A DNA stretch of 19,597 nucleotides from Candidatus Halarchaeoplasma halalkaliphilum. GTDB taxonomy: Archaea; Thermoplasmatota; Thermoplasmata; Halarchaeoplasmatales; Halarchaeoplasmataceae. Positions 9,834 to 16,979 of the stretch are shown one piece after another. The DNA is taken from assembly GCA_007133925.1 (NCBI GenBank), contig SLLU01000116.1, positions 1 to 19,597 of the forward strand, read 5' to 3'. Made by a program: the position numbers and the translations under genes. The notes beneath the pieces were generated by a model. The model was not told the DNA's origin, ran no database searches, and was given only the letters and a program-made list of their open reading frames with translations. Position 1 is the first letter of the stretch, and each line of letters begins with the position of its first letter.

Positions 9834-10496
9834 ATGCACAAAATTTGCGATATCAGTATGGAGAAGAACATACTTCACGAGAATCAGCGGATAGCATCTT
9901 TAAACCAAGACATATTCCGTGAACACGGTATAAGGGCCTTCAACGTGTTAGGCGCCATAGGCTCCGGGAAGACCACCCTTGTGGAATCGCTTTACCAGGG
10001 TATGAAAGAAGAAAGGGTCGGAGCCATAGCCGGGGACCTCACAGGGGAGGACGATCACAGTAGATTCAGGGCACTGGGCATGCCTTCAGTATCCATAAAC
10101 ACAGGCAAGGACTGCCATCTGGACGCCCATCTGGTTAATCATGCTTTGGAAGATCTGCCTCTGGAGGACATAGACTATCTGTTCGTGGAGAACGTGGGCA
10201 ATCTTATATGTCCCGTGGATTTTCCCCTGGGCACAGAAGCGGACATAGTGGTCATATCCGTTACCGAGGGTGACGACATGATAAGGAAACACCCATTGAT
10301 ATTCTCCATGTCAGGTATCGCGGTACTCAACAAGGTTGACCTTGCGGATATCATGGAGGTTGACCTTGACGTCATAAGGCGAGATCATGGAAAAGTGAAC
10401 CCCAACGGCATATTGGTGGAATGCGATGCACGGAAGGGAAATGGACTGGAAGAACTTGCTCATCACCTAAAATTGCCCTATTCACGGCCCTTGTAA
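9834..10496 (+). CDS. hypB: Hydrogenase/urease nickel-incorporation GTPase HypB
   Basis: A 220-residue SIMIBI-class GTPase that would deliver nickel to a metalloenzyme, usually with HypA. The P-loop GAIGSGKT is at residues 40-47, AGDLTGEDD about 66-74, and the NKVD guanine motif at 166-169. The G-domain metal site is present as Cys94-His95 (GKDCHLDAH) and Cys126 (ENVGNLICP), the residues that bind zinc or nickel in archaeal HypB. There is no N-terminal CxxCGC or His-rich extension, as is usual for archaeal forms. It stands alone: no hypA, other hyp gene, hydrogenase or urease gene is in the window, so the client enzyme must be encoded elsewhere. The last 19 bases overlap the 3' end of the convergent gene at 10478-11365. 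Confidence 0.93.
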   Translation: MHKICDISMEKNILHENQRIASLNQDIFREHGIRAFNVLGAIGSGKTTLVESLYQGMKEERVGAIAGDLTGEDDHSRFRALGMPSVSINTGKDCHLDAHLVNHALEDLPLEDIDYLFVENVGNLICPVDFPLGTEADIVVISVTEGDDMIRKHPLIFSMSGIAVLNKVDLADIMEVDLDVIRRDHGKVNPNGILVECDARKGNGLEELAHHLKLPYSRPL

Positions 10497-11365
10497 TAGG
10501 GTGAATCCTTTAGACGGACGACCACCGCAGGATCCTGCTTTCTGTAAAAACTCCTCCTCTCCTGAGCCAGAAGACCAACAACGAATCCTCCGGCCACCAT
10601 CATACCCACAAGGAACGATGGCAGGCGGTCGAGGGACTTGGGTAGGGGTACCACCGCGCTGCCGCTCATGGTACTTTCCAGCTCTATTGAAGATATATGG
10701 ACCATGCTGCTTTCCGGATGGTCGTATCTGACTCCCAGAAAAATGGTATGGTCATCCACCAAGTCCACCAGTGTAGCACTGGTTAACCCGTCCAGGTGGG
10801 ATAAGGAGCTCCAGCTGTAGTACCCTGTCATATCCCCTGGGAGATTGAATTGGTAGTACATAACCGGTGATATATCCTCGGGTCTCTGGTATATCTGTCC
10901 GTTCACTGTGATGTGCTGGACCACAAAGAAGTCTCCCAGCATGCTTTCCTCAAGGCCCCCTATCTCGAAATAGAATGTGATCTCAACGGTATCTTTAACA
11001 GAGAGCACGTTTAAGTGGAATAAAAGGTCTATCTCCTTCCCTTGGATGGGTATGGATGAATCCATCACCACCGATACGTGGGGGAAACGGTGTTCCCTCA
11101 TCGATTCCATGGATACGTCCCATGTTCCGTTCAGGGGCACATCTGTGATACCCCCTCCTACCGGACGGAACTGGAGGTGAGTGTACTCTACGGAAAAAAG
11201 CAGCTCATTGGAAACAAGGGTGATGACGGGGTTCTCTTCGGTTTCAACCAGCACCTCCACTTCCCCCATCTTGTTGGGCAGCGTGTTACCGGATGCTACC
11301 GTGAGCAGTATACAAATGAACACCGCCGTAACGGTCCAAACCACACCTTTTCCAAGCATGTTCAT
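10478..11365 (-). CDS. Uncharacterised exported, membrane-anchored protein
   Basis: 295 residues; family not recognised. It starts with a short N-terminus and a hydrophobic signal segment (VVWTVTAVFICILLTVASG), followed by about 215 beta-prone residues with no cysteine-rich or obvious catalytic motif. A second hydrophobic segment (LPSFLVGMMVAGGFVVGLLA) comes next, then a basic cytoplasmic tail (QERRSFYRK). This predicts an extracytoplasmic domain anchored at its C-terminus. The ATG at 11365 is preferred because GGGGAG lies 9 bases upstream; an in-frame TTG at 11386 and an ATG at 11359 are alternatives. The gene has its own TATA-like element at 11444-11450 and overlaps hypB by 19 bases tail to tail. 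Confidence 0.8.
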   Translation of the reverse strand: MNMLGKGVVWTVTAVFICILLTVASGNTLPNKMGEVEVLVETEENPVITLVSNELLFSVEYTHLQFRPVGGGITDVPLNGTWDVSMESMREHRFPHVSVVMDSSIPIQGKEIDLLFHLNVLSVKDTVEITFYFEIGGLEESMLGDFFVVQHITVNGQIYQRPEDISPVMYYQFNLPGDMTGYYSWSSLSHLDGLTSATLVDLVDDHTIFLGVRYDHPESSMVHISSIELESTMSGSAVVPLPKSLDRLPSFLVGMMVAGGFVVGLLAQERRSFYRKQDPAVVVRLKDSPYYKGRE

Positions 11366-11443
11366 ACCTGTGATCTCCCCTTCCAAAAGGGTTGAGGAGG
11401 TTTATCGTGAACTCTGTTCCAATACAAGCATGGACGCCGGAGG

Positions 11444-11450
11444 TATAAAA
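11444..11450 (-). promoter_or_regulatory. TATA-like element for the membrane-protein gene
   Basis: On the minus strand this reads TTTTATA, between the end of prs (11478) and the start at 11365. It would start transcription near 11420 and give a leader of about 55 bases. Confidence 0.45.
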
Positions 11451-11477
11451 GGGATTTCGCACAATGTTCGAACTATT

Positions 11478-12311
11478 CTACAGCAACTCCTCCAACAGGG
11501 GTGCAACGGATACCTCACACCGGCCTTTTTCGATGGTATCGGTGCAGAACACTGAATCGAAGTGTTTTTCAAGCCTCTTCCATGAACCTCCGGTGAACAA
11601 TCCATGGGTGCATCCCGCGTGGACCTCCTCCGCCCCCATATCATACAGTTGTTTGGAAGCCTCTATCATGGTCCCTCCGGTGGAGATGATATCGTCCAGT
11701 ATAACCACTGTCATCCCCTGGACATCCATCTCCTTTGGCTTGATCTCCACAGTGGAACCATCTATCCTGGTCTTCTCCAGATGATCCCAGGGTACCCCGA
11801 AGCCCCTGGAACACGAGTTTACTCTTTCTTTTGCTCCCTCGTCAGGGGCCAAGAACAGGTCCGGTTCGAATCCCATGGAGTATTCCATGAGCAGGTCCAG
11901 GGCAGTGAGATTGGTGGAGGGGATGTCAAAGAAGTCCAGTATCCGCTCCCCGTGTATGTCTATGGTGAGGAATCTGTCTGCGTAGGACGAGATCATCCTG
12001 GCGATGGCCCGGGAACTGACCCCTTCCCCCTCCTTGAAGGCCTTGTCCTGACGGGAGTAACCAAAATAGGGTACCACTGCGGTTACGGTCCTGGCGCCGT
12101 TATCCCTCAGGGCATCAAGTATAAACATGAGTTCCAGAAGATGGTCGTTGGGATGGGTTGTTTGGACAAGAACGCAGTCCTCTCCGGAGACATCTCCGTT
12201 CAACCTGACGTAGATCTCACCGTCGGGAAAACGCTCGGTGGTGACCCCTATCCCACTATCCTCTCCCAACTTTTCACACAAACCCGGCGATCCTGGTCCC
12301 TTTATCAACAT
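11478..12311 (-). CDS. prs: Ribose-phosphate pyrophosphokinase (PRPP synthetase)
   Basis: Makes phosphoribosyl pyrophosphate from ribose 5-phosphate and ATP for nucleotide, histidine and cofactor synthesis; cytoplasmic. Counting from the ATG at 12311 gives 277 residues, close to the usual short archaeal form. Visible motifs are FPDGEIYVRL (28-37), the ATP-loop region PYFGYSRQDKAFK (81-93), DIHGE with the conserved His120, APDEGA (155-160) and the PRPP-binding loop DDIISTGGT (206-214). The ATG at 12311 is chosen because the protein then begins MLIKGP, as is normal for the family, and GAGGTG lies about 10 bases upstream. An in-frame ATG at 12335 would add 8 atypical residues. It lies 45 bases after korC on the same strand and may be cotranscribed, although an A/T-rich element near 12340 could be a separate promoter. 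Confidence 0.95.
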   Translation of the reverse strand: MLIKGPGSPGLCEKLGEDSGIGVTTERFPDGEIYVRLNGDVSGEDCVLVQTTHPNDHLLELMFILDALRDNGARTVTAVVPYFGYSRQDKAFKEGEGVSSRAIARMISSYADRFLTIDIHGERILDFFDIPSTNLTALDLLMEYSMGFEPDLFLAPDEGAKERVNSCSRGFGVPWDHLEKTRIDGSTVEIKPKEMDVQGMTVVILDDIISTGGTMIEASKQLYDMGAEEVHAGCTHGLFTGGSWKRLEKHFDSVFCTDTIEKGRCEVSVAPLLEELL

Positions 12312-12356
12312 GGTATCTCGGCACCTCATGGTCATCGGGAGATATATCTTTTTTGA

Positions 12357-12887
12357 CTACTTGGTTCCATCCTTGTACCCTAATTCGAAGGCCTTGATGT
12401 TCTTATCCTCGGTCCCCGTGGGCACCAGAGTTTTTATGGACTCCTTCACCATCTCCGCGCTCACCAGTCCGGTCTTTCCGGTGATGAACCCAAGCATCAC
12501 CATGTTGGCTACTATCCTGGTCCCCAATTCCTTTTCAGCCATCTCCGTGGCCGGGATACCCTCGGATGATATGTCTATTTCTTCAGTGTCCACAAGTCCT
12601 AGATCGGTCAGCAGCTTCCCGTTTCCTTTCAAGCCGGATATATAGGTGTCCAGGGCCGATTGGGACATGATCACCAGGATGTCCGGATTTCTCACGTGGG
12701 GATAGAATATATCCTCCTCGCTCAGAATCAAATCGACACTGCAGGAACCACCTCTGGCCTCGGGTCCGTAGCTCTGGGTCAGCGTTACGTTCTTCCCCTG
12801 TATAACGGCGGCCTTTCCGAATATGTGTCCCATGAGTATAACACCCTGACCTCCGAATCCGGCAAAACGCAGTTCCGTCCTCATCAT
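12357..12887 (-). CDS. korC: 2-oxoacid:ferredoxin oxidoreductase, gamma subunit (KorC-like)
   Basis: A 176-residue gamma subunit of a 2-oxoglutarate-type ferredoxin oxidoreductase. The N-terminal signature RFAGFGGQGVILMG (about 7-20) is typical of this subunit, followed by TQSYGPEARGGSC, also characteristic. It is the last gene of the korDABC order. Its ATG overlaps the TGA of korB in the sequence ATGA, which suggests translational coupling; a second ATG follows at once, so the exact first residue is uncertain by one codon. Confidence 0.93.
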   Translation of the reverse strand: MMRTELRFAGFGGQGVILMGHIFGKAAVIQGKNVTLTQSYGPEARGGSCSVDLILSEEDIFYPHVRNPDILVIMSQSALDTYISGLKGNGKLLTDLGLVDTEEIDISSEGIPATEMAEKELGTRIVANMVMLGFITGKTGLVSAEMVKESIKTLVPTGTEDKNIKAFELGYKDGTK

Positions 12888-13789
12888 TTCACCCCCATCA
12901 TATCCCTCGCCTTCTGGAATACCTCTCTCCTCTTCTCCTGGAAGGTGGGGGCGTGTCGGTCAACGAACTTCCCCACTATTATCTCGTCCTTGTCGTCAAG
13001 TGAGACATCGTTTGGGTTGGCTCCGTGTTCGATCCTGCTTTTGTCCCTGTAGTAAAGCATGGTGTCCTTCCCTGCTTTCTGCCCTGCCTTCCTGCCGTAA
13101 CCGGTCGGACAGGGTGAGAGCACTTCTATAAAGCAGAAACCGTCCTTGTGTAGCGCCTCCTCTATACCCTTTGTGAGCTGCTCCACGTGGTAAGTTGTCC
13201 ATCTCGCCACATAGACCGCACCGGCACCAGCAGCGACCGACGGGAGGTTGAAGGGCTGTTCGAACCCGCCATAGGGGGTGGTGGAAGTCCTCACCTCCAT
13301 GGGTGTTGTTGGTGCTGCCTGCCCTCCTGTCATGCCGTAGTTGAAATTGTTCACACAGATCACGTTGAAATCCACATTTCGTCTGGCAGCGTGTATGAAA
13401 TGATTCCCTCCTATGGAGAACAGATCACCGTCACCGCTGAATACGGTGGTGACCACGTCGGGATTTCCTATCTTGAGGCCCGTTGCGAAGGGTATGGCCC
13501 TGCCGTGGGTCATGTGGAATGAATCCATGTTAACGTATCCTGCGGCCCTCCCGGTACAGCCTATGCCCGATACAAGGGCGGTCTTATCTTGTGGTATGCC
13601 CGAGGCTTTCAGGGCTCTGATATACGCACTCAAAACCACTCCGAGACCACATCCCGGGCACCAGATGTGTGGTATCCTGTCCTTTTTAAGGTAATCGTCC
13701 AAGGGGTGAAGACCGTAACCGGATTTCCGTGTTTTTTTGTGGACCATGTAATCCGGTGAGAACCAGTTTCTGCTCTGTCTTATGCTCAT
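12884..13789 (-). CDS. korB: 2-oxoacid:ferredoxin oxidoreductase, beta subunit (KorB-like, TPP-binding)
   Basis: A 301-residue catalytic subunit binding thiamine pyrophosphate and a [4Fe-4S] cluster. Cys44 and Cys47 (WCPGCG), Cys78 (GIGCTGR) and the later Cys in LSPCPTGYG are the expected cluster ligands. The TPP/Mg motif is GDGD at 119-122 with NFNYGMTGGQ at 148-157. The HPLDDYLKKDRIPHIWCPGCG region resembles KGOR-type beta subunits rather than pyruvate-type ones. About 25 residues precede the usual family start. The start ATG overlaps the korA stop (ATGA) and the stop overlaps korC in the same way. Confidence 0.95.
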   Translation of the reverse strand: MSIRQSRNWFSPDYMVHKKTRKSGYGLHPLDDYLKKDRIPHIWCPGCGLGVVLSAYIRALKASGIPQDKTALVSGIGCTGRAAGYVNMDSFHMTHGRAIPFATGLKIGNPDVVTTVFSGDGDLFSIGGNHFIHAARRNVDFNVICVNNFNYGMTGGQAAPTTPMEVRTSTTPYGGFEQPFNLPSVAAGAGAVYVARWTTYHVEQLTKGIEEALHKDGFCFIEVLSPCPTGYGRKAGQKAGKDTMLYYRDKSRIEHGANPNDVSLDDKDEIIVGKFVDRHAPTFQEKRREVFQKARDMMGVK

Positions 13790-14943
13790 TGTCCACCCCC
13801 CTTGCTTATCTTCTCTATCCTATCCAGTATCTCCTCGGGGGTGTGAATGCTTCCTCCCATCCTGGGGATGAGGTATGTGGGGCAGCATCCTCTACAGCAC
13901 CTTTCCACCTCATAGACCATCTGGCCGAAGTTTATCTCCGCCACAACGAAGGCCTGGGCCCTTTCCGCCAACTCGCTTATCCTATCCTCGGGGAAGGGCC
14001 AGATGGTGATGGGACGGATGAGACCAGCCTTTATCCCCTTCTTCCGGGCCATATCCACTGCCTCCCTGGCTGACCGTGAAGCGCTGCCGTAGGCAAGGAT
14101 GATGATATCGGCATCTTCTACCATGTGTTCCTGGTACCTTATTATGTCATGGGCATTATTCCGGACCTTGTCCAGTAGCCGGGTTACGAGCATGTTCTGA
14201 ACCTTTTCGTCTATGGAGGGATATCCTCTCTCGTCATGGGTTAAACCTGTGACGTGTATGGAGTAACCCTCCCCCACACATGCCATGGGAGGTACAAGGT
14301 CCTCATCGGGGCAGTATGGCAGGTACTCTTCCGGTGTACACTCCGGCTTCTTTCTGTTGATTATGGTGATGTCCTCCTTCTTGGGGATAACCACTTTCTC
14401 CGTCATGTGGGACACCATCTCGTCCGAAAGGAGTATCACCGGTAGCCTGTATTTTTCCGACAGGTTGAAAGCCTCTATGGTAAGGTCGAACATCTCTTGT
14501 GGGGAGGCGGGGCTAAGGACTATCACACCCACGTCCCCGTGGGTACCCCATCGGGTTTGCATCACGTCTCCCTGGGCAACCATTGTGGGCAGGCCAGTTG
14601 AAGGTCCTCCCCGCATCACGTTGACTATCACACAGGGCGTTTCCGTCATGAGTGCTAAGCCGTAGTTCTCCATCATCAGGCTGAACCCCGGACCCGAGGT
14701 TGCCGTCATGGCCTTCCTTCCACCCCACGACGCACCTATGATGGATGCCATACTGGCAAGTTCGTCCTCCATCTGCAGATAGCTTCCGTGCAGTTCCGGA
14801 AATCGGTTGGCGATCCTTTCCAGTATCTCCGTTGCAGGGGTTATGGGATATCCTGCGAAAAAGGAGCAGCCCGCCATTATAGCCCCCTCGGCACATGCTA
14901 TGTTTCCGCCCATGAAATATGTTCCTTCCTTCTTTACTCCCAT
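13786..14943 (-). CDS. korA: 2-oxoacid:ferredoxin oxidoreductase, alpha subunit (KorA-like)
   Basis: A 385-residue alpha subunit that carries the pyrimidine-binding half of the TPP site. Motifs include GYPITPATEI, QMEDELASMASIIGAS, TSGPGFSLM and NVMRGGPSTGLPT, all typical of 2-oxoglutarate ferredoxin oxidoreductases. The ATG at 14943 is preferred because GGAGG (14951-14955) lies 7 bases upstream. The ATG at 14949, two codons earlier, overlaps the korD stop but sits only one base from that site. Near the C-terminus is a cysteine cluster CCRGCC (ERCCRGCCPTYL), also seen in related KorA proteins. The complex would oxidise 2-oxoglutarate or a similar 2-oxoacid from amino-acid breakdown to an acyl-CoA with reduction of ferredoxin; the exact substrate cannot be read from sequence. 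Confidence 0.95.
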   Translation of the reverse strand: MGVKKEGTYFMGGNIACAEGAIMAGCSFFAGYPITPATEILERIANRFPELHGSYLQMEDELASMASIIGASWGGRKAMTATSGPGFSLMMENYGLALMTETPCVIVNVMRGGPSTGLPTMVAQGDVMQTRWGTHGDVGVIVLSPASPQEMFDLTIEAFNLSEKYRLPVILLSDEMVSHMTEKVVIPKKEDITIINRKKPECTPEEYLPYCPDEDLVPPMACVGEGYSIHVTGLTHDERGYPSIDEKVQNMLVTRLLDKVRNNAHDIIRYQEHMVEDADIIILAYGSASRSAREAVDMARKKGIKAGLIRPITIWPFPEDRISELAERAQAFVVAEINFGQMVYEVERCCRGCCPTYLIPRMGGSIHTPEEILDRIEKISKGGGQ

Positions 14944-14945
14944 TC

Positions 14946-15203
14946 TCATTCCTCCTTAATGTATATCGAGAACTCCGGGCACATCTTTTCACACATTCCG
15001 CAGAGTATGCACCCACCCACCATCTCCGGGTAAGGATACCCACGTTTGGTGGTCTTGTCCGAGAATTTCAAGGCCTGCACCGGACAGAACTCTATGCAGT
15101 ATCCGCATCCCTTGCACCTCTGTAATATGACGCAGACGCCCCCCTTCTTTTTACCAGTGTCTACAATCCAGCATTTGTCATCCGATCTCTTATTTTCTTC
15201 CAT
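14946..15203 (-). CDS. korD: 2-oxoacid:ferredoxin oxidoreductase, delta subunit (KorD-like 2[4Fe-4S] ferredoxin)
   Basis: An 85-residue electron-transfer subunit with two [4Fe-4S] motifs: Cys30-33-36-40 (CKGCGYCIEFCP) and Cys65-68-71-75 (CILCGMCEKMCP). Two more cysteines (Cys11, Cys24) lie in the N-terminal part. It is the first gene of the operon. The ATG at 15203 has GGAGG 8 bases upstream (15212-15216). Its last codons contain the ribosome site for korA. The gene order D-A-B-C is common in archaeal Kor operons. Confidence 0.94.
   Translation of the reverse strand: MEENKRSDDKCWIVDTGKKKGGVCVILQRCKGCGYCIEFCPVQALKFSDKTTKRGYPYPEMVGGCILCGMCEKMCPEFSIYIKEE
14951..14955 (-). promoter_or_regulatory. 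Shine-Dalgarno site deciding the korA start
   Basis: GGAGG on the minus strand, inside the last codons of korD. It is 7 bases from the ATG at 14943 and only 1 base from the ATG at 14949, so the downstream start is favoured. Confidence 0.7.
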
Positions 15204-15240
15204 GAGATAGTCCTCCGTCTGTCAAGAAAATATCACTACA

Positions 15241-15248
15241 GTTTAAAC
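15241..15248 (-). promoter_or_regulatory. Putative TATA box of the kor operon
   Basis: GTTTAAAC lies about 40 bases before the korD ATG. A start about 26 bases downstream (near 15218) would give a leader of about 15 bases that just includes GGAGG at 15212-15216. The box is itself a palindrome. This is inferred from spacing only. Confidence 0.4.
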
Positions 15249-15279
15249 ACTTCCATGAATACACCAAAAGAGAACTTAA

Positions 15280-15310
15280 AGACCCGAAGTCTGGTTTCTT
15301 TTGTTTTTTT
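15280..15310 (+). other. Small hairpin followed by a T-run in the divergent promoter region
   Basis: AGAC and GTCT flank a CCGAA loop (15280-15292), followed by a T-rich run ending in seven T at 15310. It looks like a weak terminator, yet no plus-strand gene precedes it. It might end a short RNA or insulate the two divergent operons. Confidence 0.3.
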
Positions 15311-15350
15311 ACCATGGAGATATGCTCCGAGGTGGCCGAAGCAAAGCCAC

Positions 15351-15360
15351 TATAAATATA
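15351..15360 (+). promoter_or_regulatory. Distal TATA box upstream of the ribosomal operon
   Basis: TATAAATATA is a near-ideal archaeal TATA box on the rps13 strand, predicting a start near 15380. A short inverted repeat (GTGGC at 15332-15336, GCCAC at 15346-15350) ends right before it and could bind a regulator. Confidence 0.55.
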
Positions 15361-15406
15361 TTACTCCCGGGTACCACTTATGTCATGGGGACTTCAAGGG
15401 ACAACG

Positions 15407-15418
15407 CTTTTATATAAG
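15407..15418 (+). promoter_or_regulatory. Proximal TATA box of the ribosomal operon, inside an inverted repeat
   Basis: CTTTTATATAAG is a strong TATA box predicting a start near 15440 and a leader of about 35 bases. It sits in the inverted repeat CGCTT-N6-AAGCG (15405-15420 approximately). Together with the distal box this suggests two tandem promoters. Confidence 0.6.
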
Positions 15419-15460
15419 CGTCATTGTAGCGTTTCTTCCTAGCAATGCCCATCATATAAA

Positions 15461-15466
15461 AGGAGG
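15461..15466 (+). promoter_or_regulatory. Shine-Dalgarno site supporting a TTG start for rps13
   Basis: AGGAGG lies 8 bases before the TTG at 15475. No ATG or GTG in the frame near this position would give the normal S13 N-terminus. Confidence 0.8.
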
Positions 15467-15474
15467 CAATAAAC

Positions 15475-15951
15475 TTGGCTGATGAAGAATACGCAGAGGA
15501 TTTCAACTACATAGTACGTCTCATGAATACCGATCTTGACGGTGAACAGCCCACGCTCTACGCACTCACGGGTATTAAAGGGGTTGGCATAAGAGTGGCC
15601 GAATCACTGGTCAGGGATGCGGAAGTGAACCCCACCCAAAAGATAGGTACCCTTGAGGACACGGAGGTCGAAAAGCTGAAGGAAGCCCTTCAAAAATTCA
15701 CTACCCTGGCCCCGAAGTGGATGTTCAACAGGAAAAGGGATCCCTATTCTGGAGATGATATGCACCTTTTCGGTACGGAACTTGAACTGACCGAGAGAGA
15801 GGATTTCAACAGGTTGAAGAAGATCAACTGCTACAGGGGTATCCGTCATGATATGGGGCACAAGGTCAGGGGTCAGAGGACCAGATCTAACGGGAGGTCC
15901 GGTATGACCGTGGGCGTAACCCGTAGAAAGGGCGCTGGAGGAAAGAAATAA
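15475..15951 (+). CDS. rps13: Small ribosomal subunit protein uS13
   Basis: A 158-residue ribosomal protein of the 30S head, contacting 16S rRNA and the 50S subunit. The helix-two-turn-helix region YALTGIKGVGIRVAESLV lies at about 28-45, and the conserved C-terminal RNA-binding stretch YRGIRHDMGHKVRGQRTRSN at about 121-140, with a basic GGKK end. The length matches archaeal S13, longer than the bacterial form. The start codon is TTG, supported by AGGAGG 8 bases upstream and by the expected N-terminus (M)ADEEY. It is the first gene of the rps13-rps4-rps11-rpo3 operon, 15 bases before rps4. Confidence 0.97.
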   Translation: MADEEYAEDFNYIVRLMNTDLDGEQPTLYALTGIKGVGIRVAESLVRDAEVNPTQKIGTLEDTEVEKLKEALQKFTTLAPKWMFNRKRDPYSGDDMHLFGTELELTEREDFNRLKKINCYRGIRHDMGHKVRGQRTRSNGRSGMTVGVTRRKGAGGKK

Positions 15952-15966
15952 AGAAGGTGATATCCC

Positions 15967-16575
15967 ATGGGCGACCCAAAATTCAGTAGAAAGAAATATC
16001 AGAACCCACCGCACCCCTGGCAGGCTGACCGTATACAGCTTGAGAACGATTATGTCAGGCATTATGGCCTGAAGAACAAAAAGGAGTTCTGGAAGGCAAA
16101 GTCTAATCTGAAGAGGATCCGAGGACAGGCTCGTCACCTCCAGGCAAGGTTGAGGTACGGTGACAAACAGGCCACCAAGGAGATCGATGAACTCTTGAGC
16201 ATGCTCCACCGCCGGGGCTACATAGTGGGAGAGAACATCGGTATAAACGACGTGCTCAATCTGGAGGTTGAAAACATACTCAACAGGCGATTACAATCGG
16301 TGGTGTGCAACAGGGGATTGGCCCGTACGCCAAAACAGGCCCGTCAGTTCATCACCCACGGGCACATAAGGGTGAACGGAAGACGGACCACCGTCCCCAG
16401 TTACGTGGTGACCCGGGAAGAGGAATCCACACTGGAATATCATGAAAGTTCCCCCCTGAAGGACGAACTGCATCCCGAGAGACCCGGAGACGATTTCTCA
16501 GGCTTGACCATAGAGGAACAGATGCAGAAGGCAGAGGAACGAGAACGATTGAACCAAGACCGCAGGAGGCGCTAA
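15967..16575 (+). CDS. rps4: Small ribosomal subunit protein uS4
   Basis: A 202-residue primary 16S rRNA-binding protein. The N-terminus GDPKFSRKKYQNPPHPW is typical of archaeal S4. The S4 RNA-binding domain lies at about 105-145 (NRRLQSVVCNRGLA, TPKQARQFITHGHIRVNGRR). A charged, acidic and then arginine-rich tail (QDRRRR) extends past the domain. AAGGTGA upstream gives the ribosome site, and the ATG is 15 bases after the rps13 stop. Confidence 0.97.
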   Translation: MGDPKFSRKKYQNPPHPWQADRIQLENDYVRHYGLKNKKEFWKAKSNLKRIRGQARHLQARLRYGDKQATKEIDELLSMLHRRGYIVGENIGINDVLNLEVENILNRRLQSVVCNRGLARTPKQARQFITHGHIRVNGRRTTVPSYVVTREEESTLEYHESSPLKDELHPERPGDDFSGLTIEEQMQKAEERERLNQDRRRR

Positions 16576-16576
16576 C

Positions 16577-16960
16577 ATGGTCAAATGGGGTATAGCCCAC
16601 GTATATGCATCATACAACAACGTACTCATAACCATAACAGACATAACCGGTGCCGAAACAATATCCAAGGCAACTGGCGGTATGGTGGTCAGACAGGACA
16701 AGGACCAGTCATCCCCCTACGCGGCCATGGAGGCCGCACGAAAGGCCATCGACGAGGCCAAGGAGAAGGGGATAACCAACATACATGTGAAGGTGAGGGC
16801 TCCCGGAGGGAGCAAGTCACATTCACCGGGTCCCGGCTCCCAAGCAGCCATACGATCTTTCGCCAGGGCAGGCGTCCGTATAGGCACCATAGAGGATGTC
16901 ACACCCATCCCCCACGATACCACGAGACCAAAGGGCGGTCGAAGGGGAAGACGGGTCTAG
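16577..16960 (+). CDS. rps11: Small ribosomal subunit protein uS11
   Basis: A 127-residue 30S platform protein. The signatures GIAHVYASYNNVLITITD at the N-terminus, GPGSQAAIRSFARAG near 86-100, and the C-terminal DVTPIPHDTTRPKGGRRGRR are almost invariant for archaeal S11. The ATG comes one base after the rps4 stop, so translation is probably coupled. Confidence 0.97.
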   Translation: MVKWGIAHVYASYNNVLITITDITGAETISKATGGMVVRQDKDQSSPYAAMEAARKAIDEAKEKGITNIHVKVRAPGGSKSHSPGPGSQAAIRSFARAGVRIGTIEDVTPIPHDTTRPKGGRRGRRV

Positions 16961-16979
16961 AAAAGGGTATGTGAACAAG

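Noticed and set aside
16896..16979. Longer N-terminus for Rpo3 inside the rps11 end
   Set aside because: The frame is open only because it overlaps rps11. The family N-terminus MKIEI begins at 16980.
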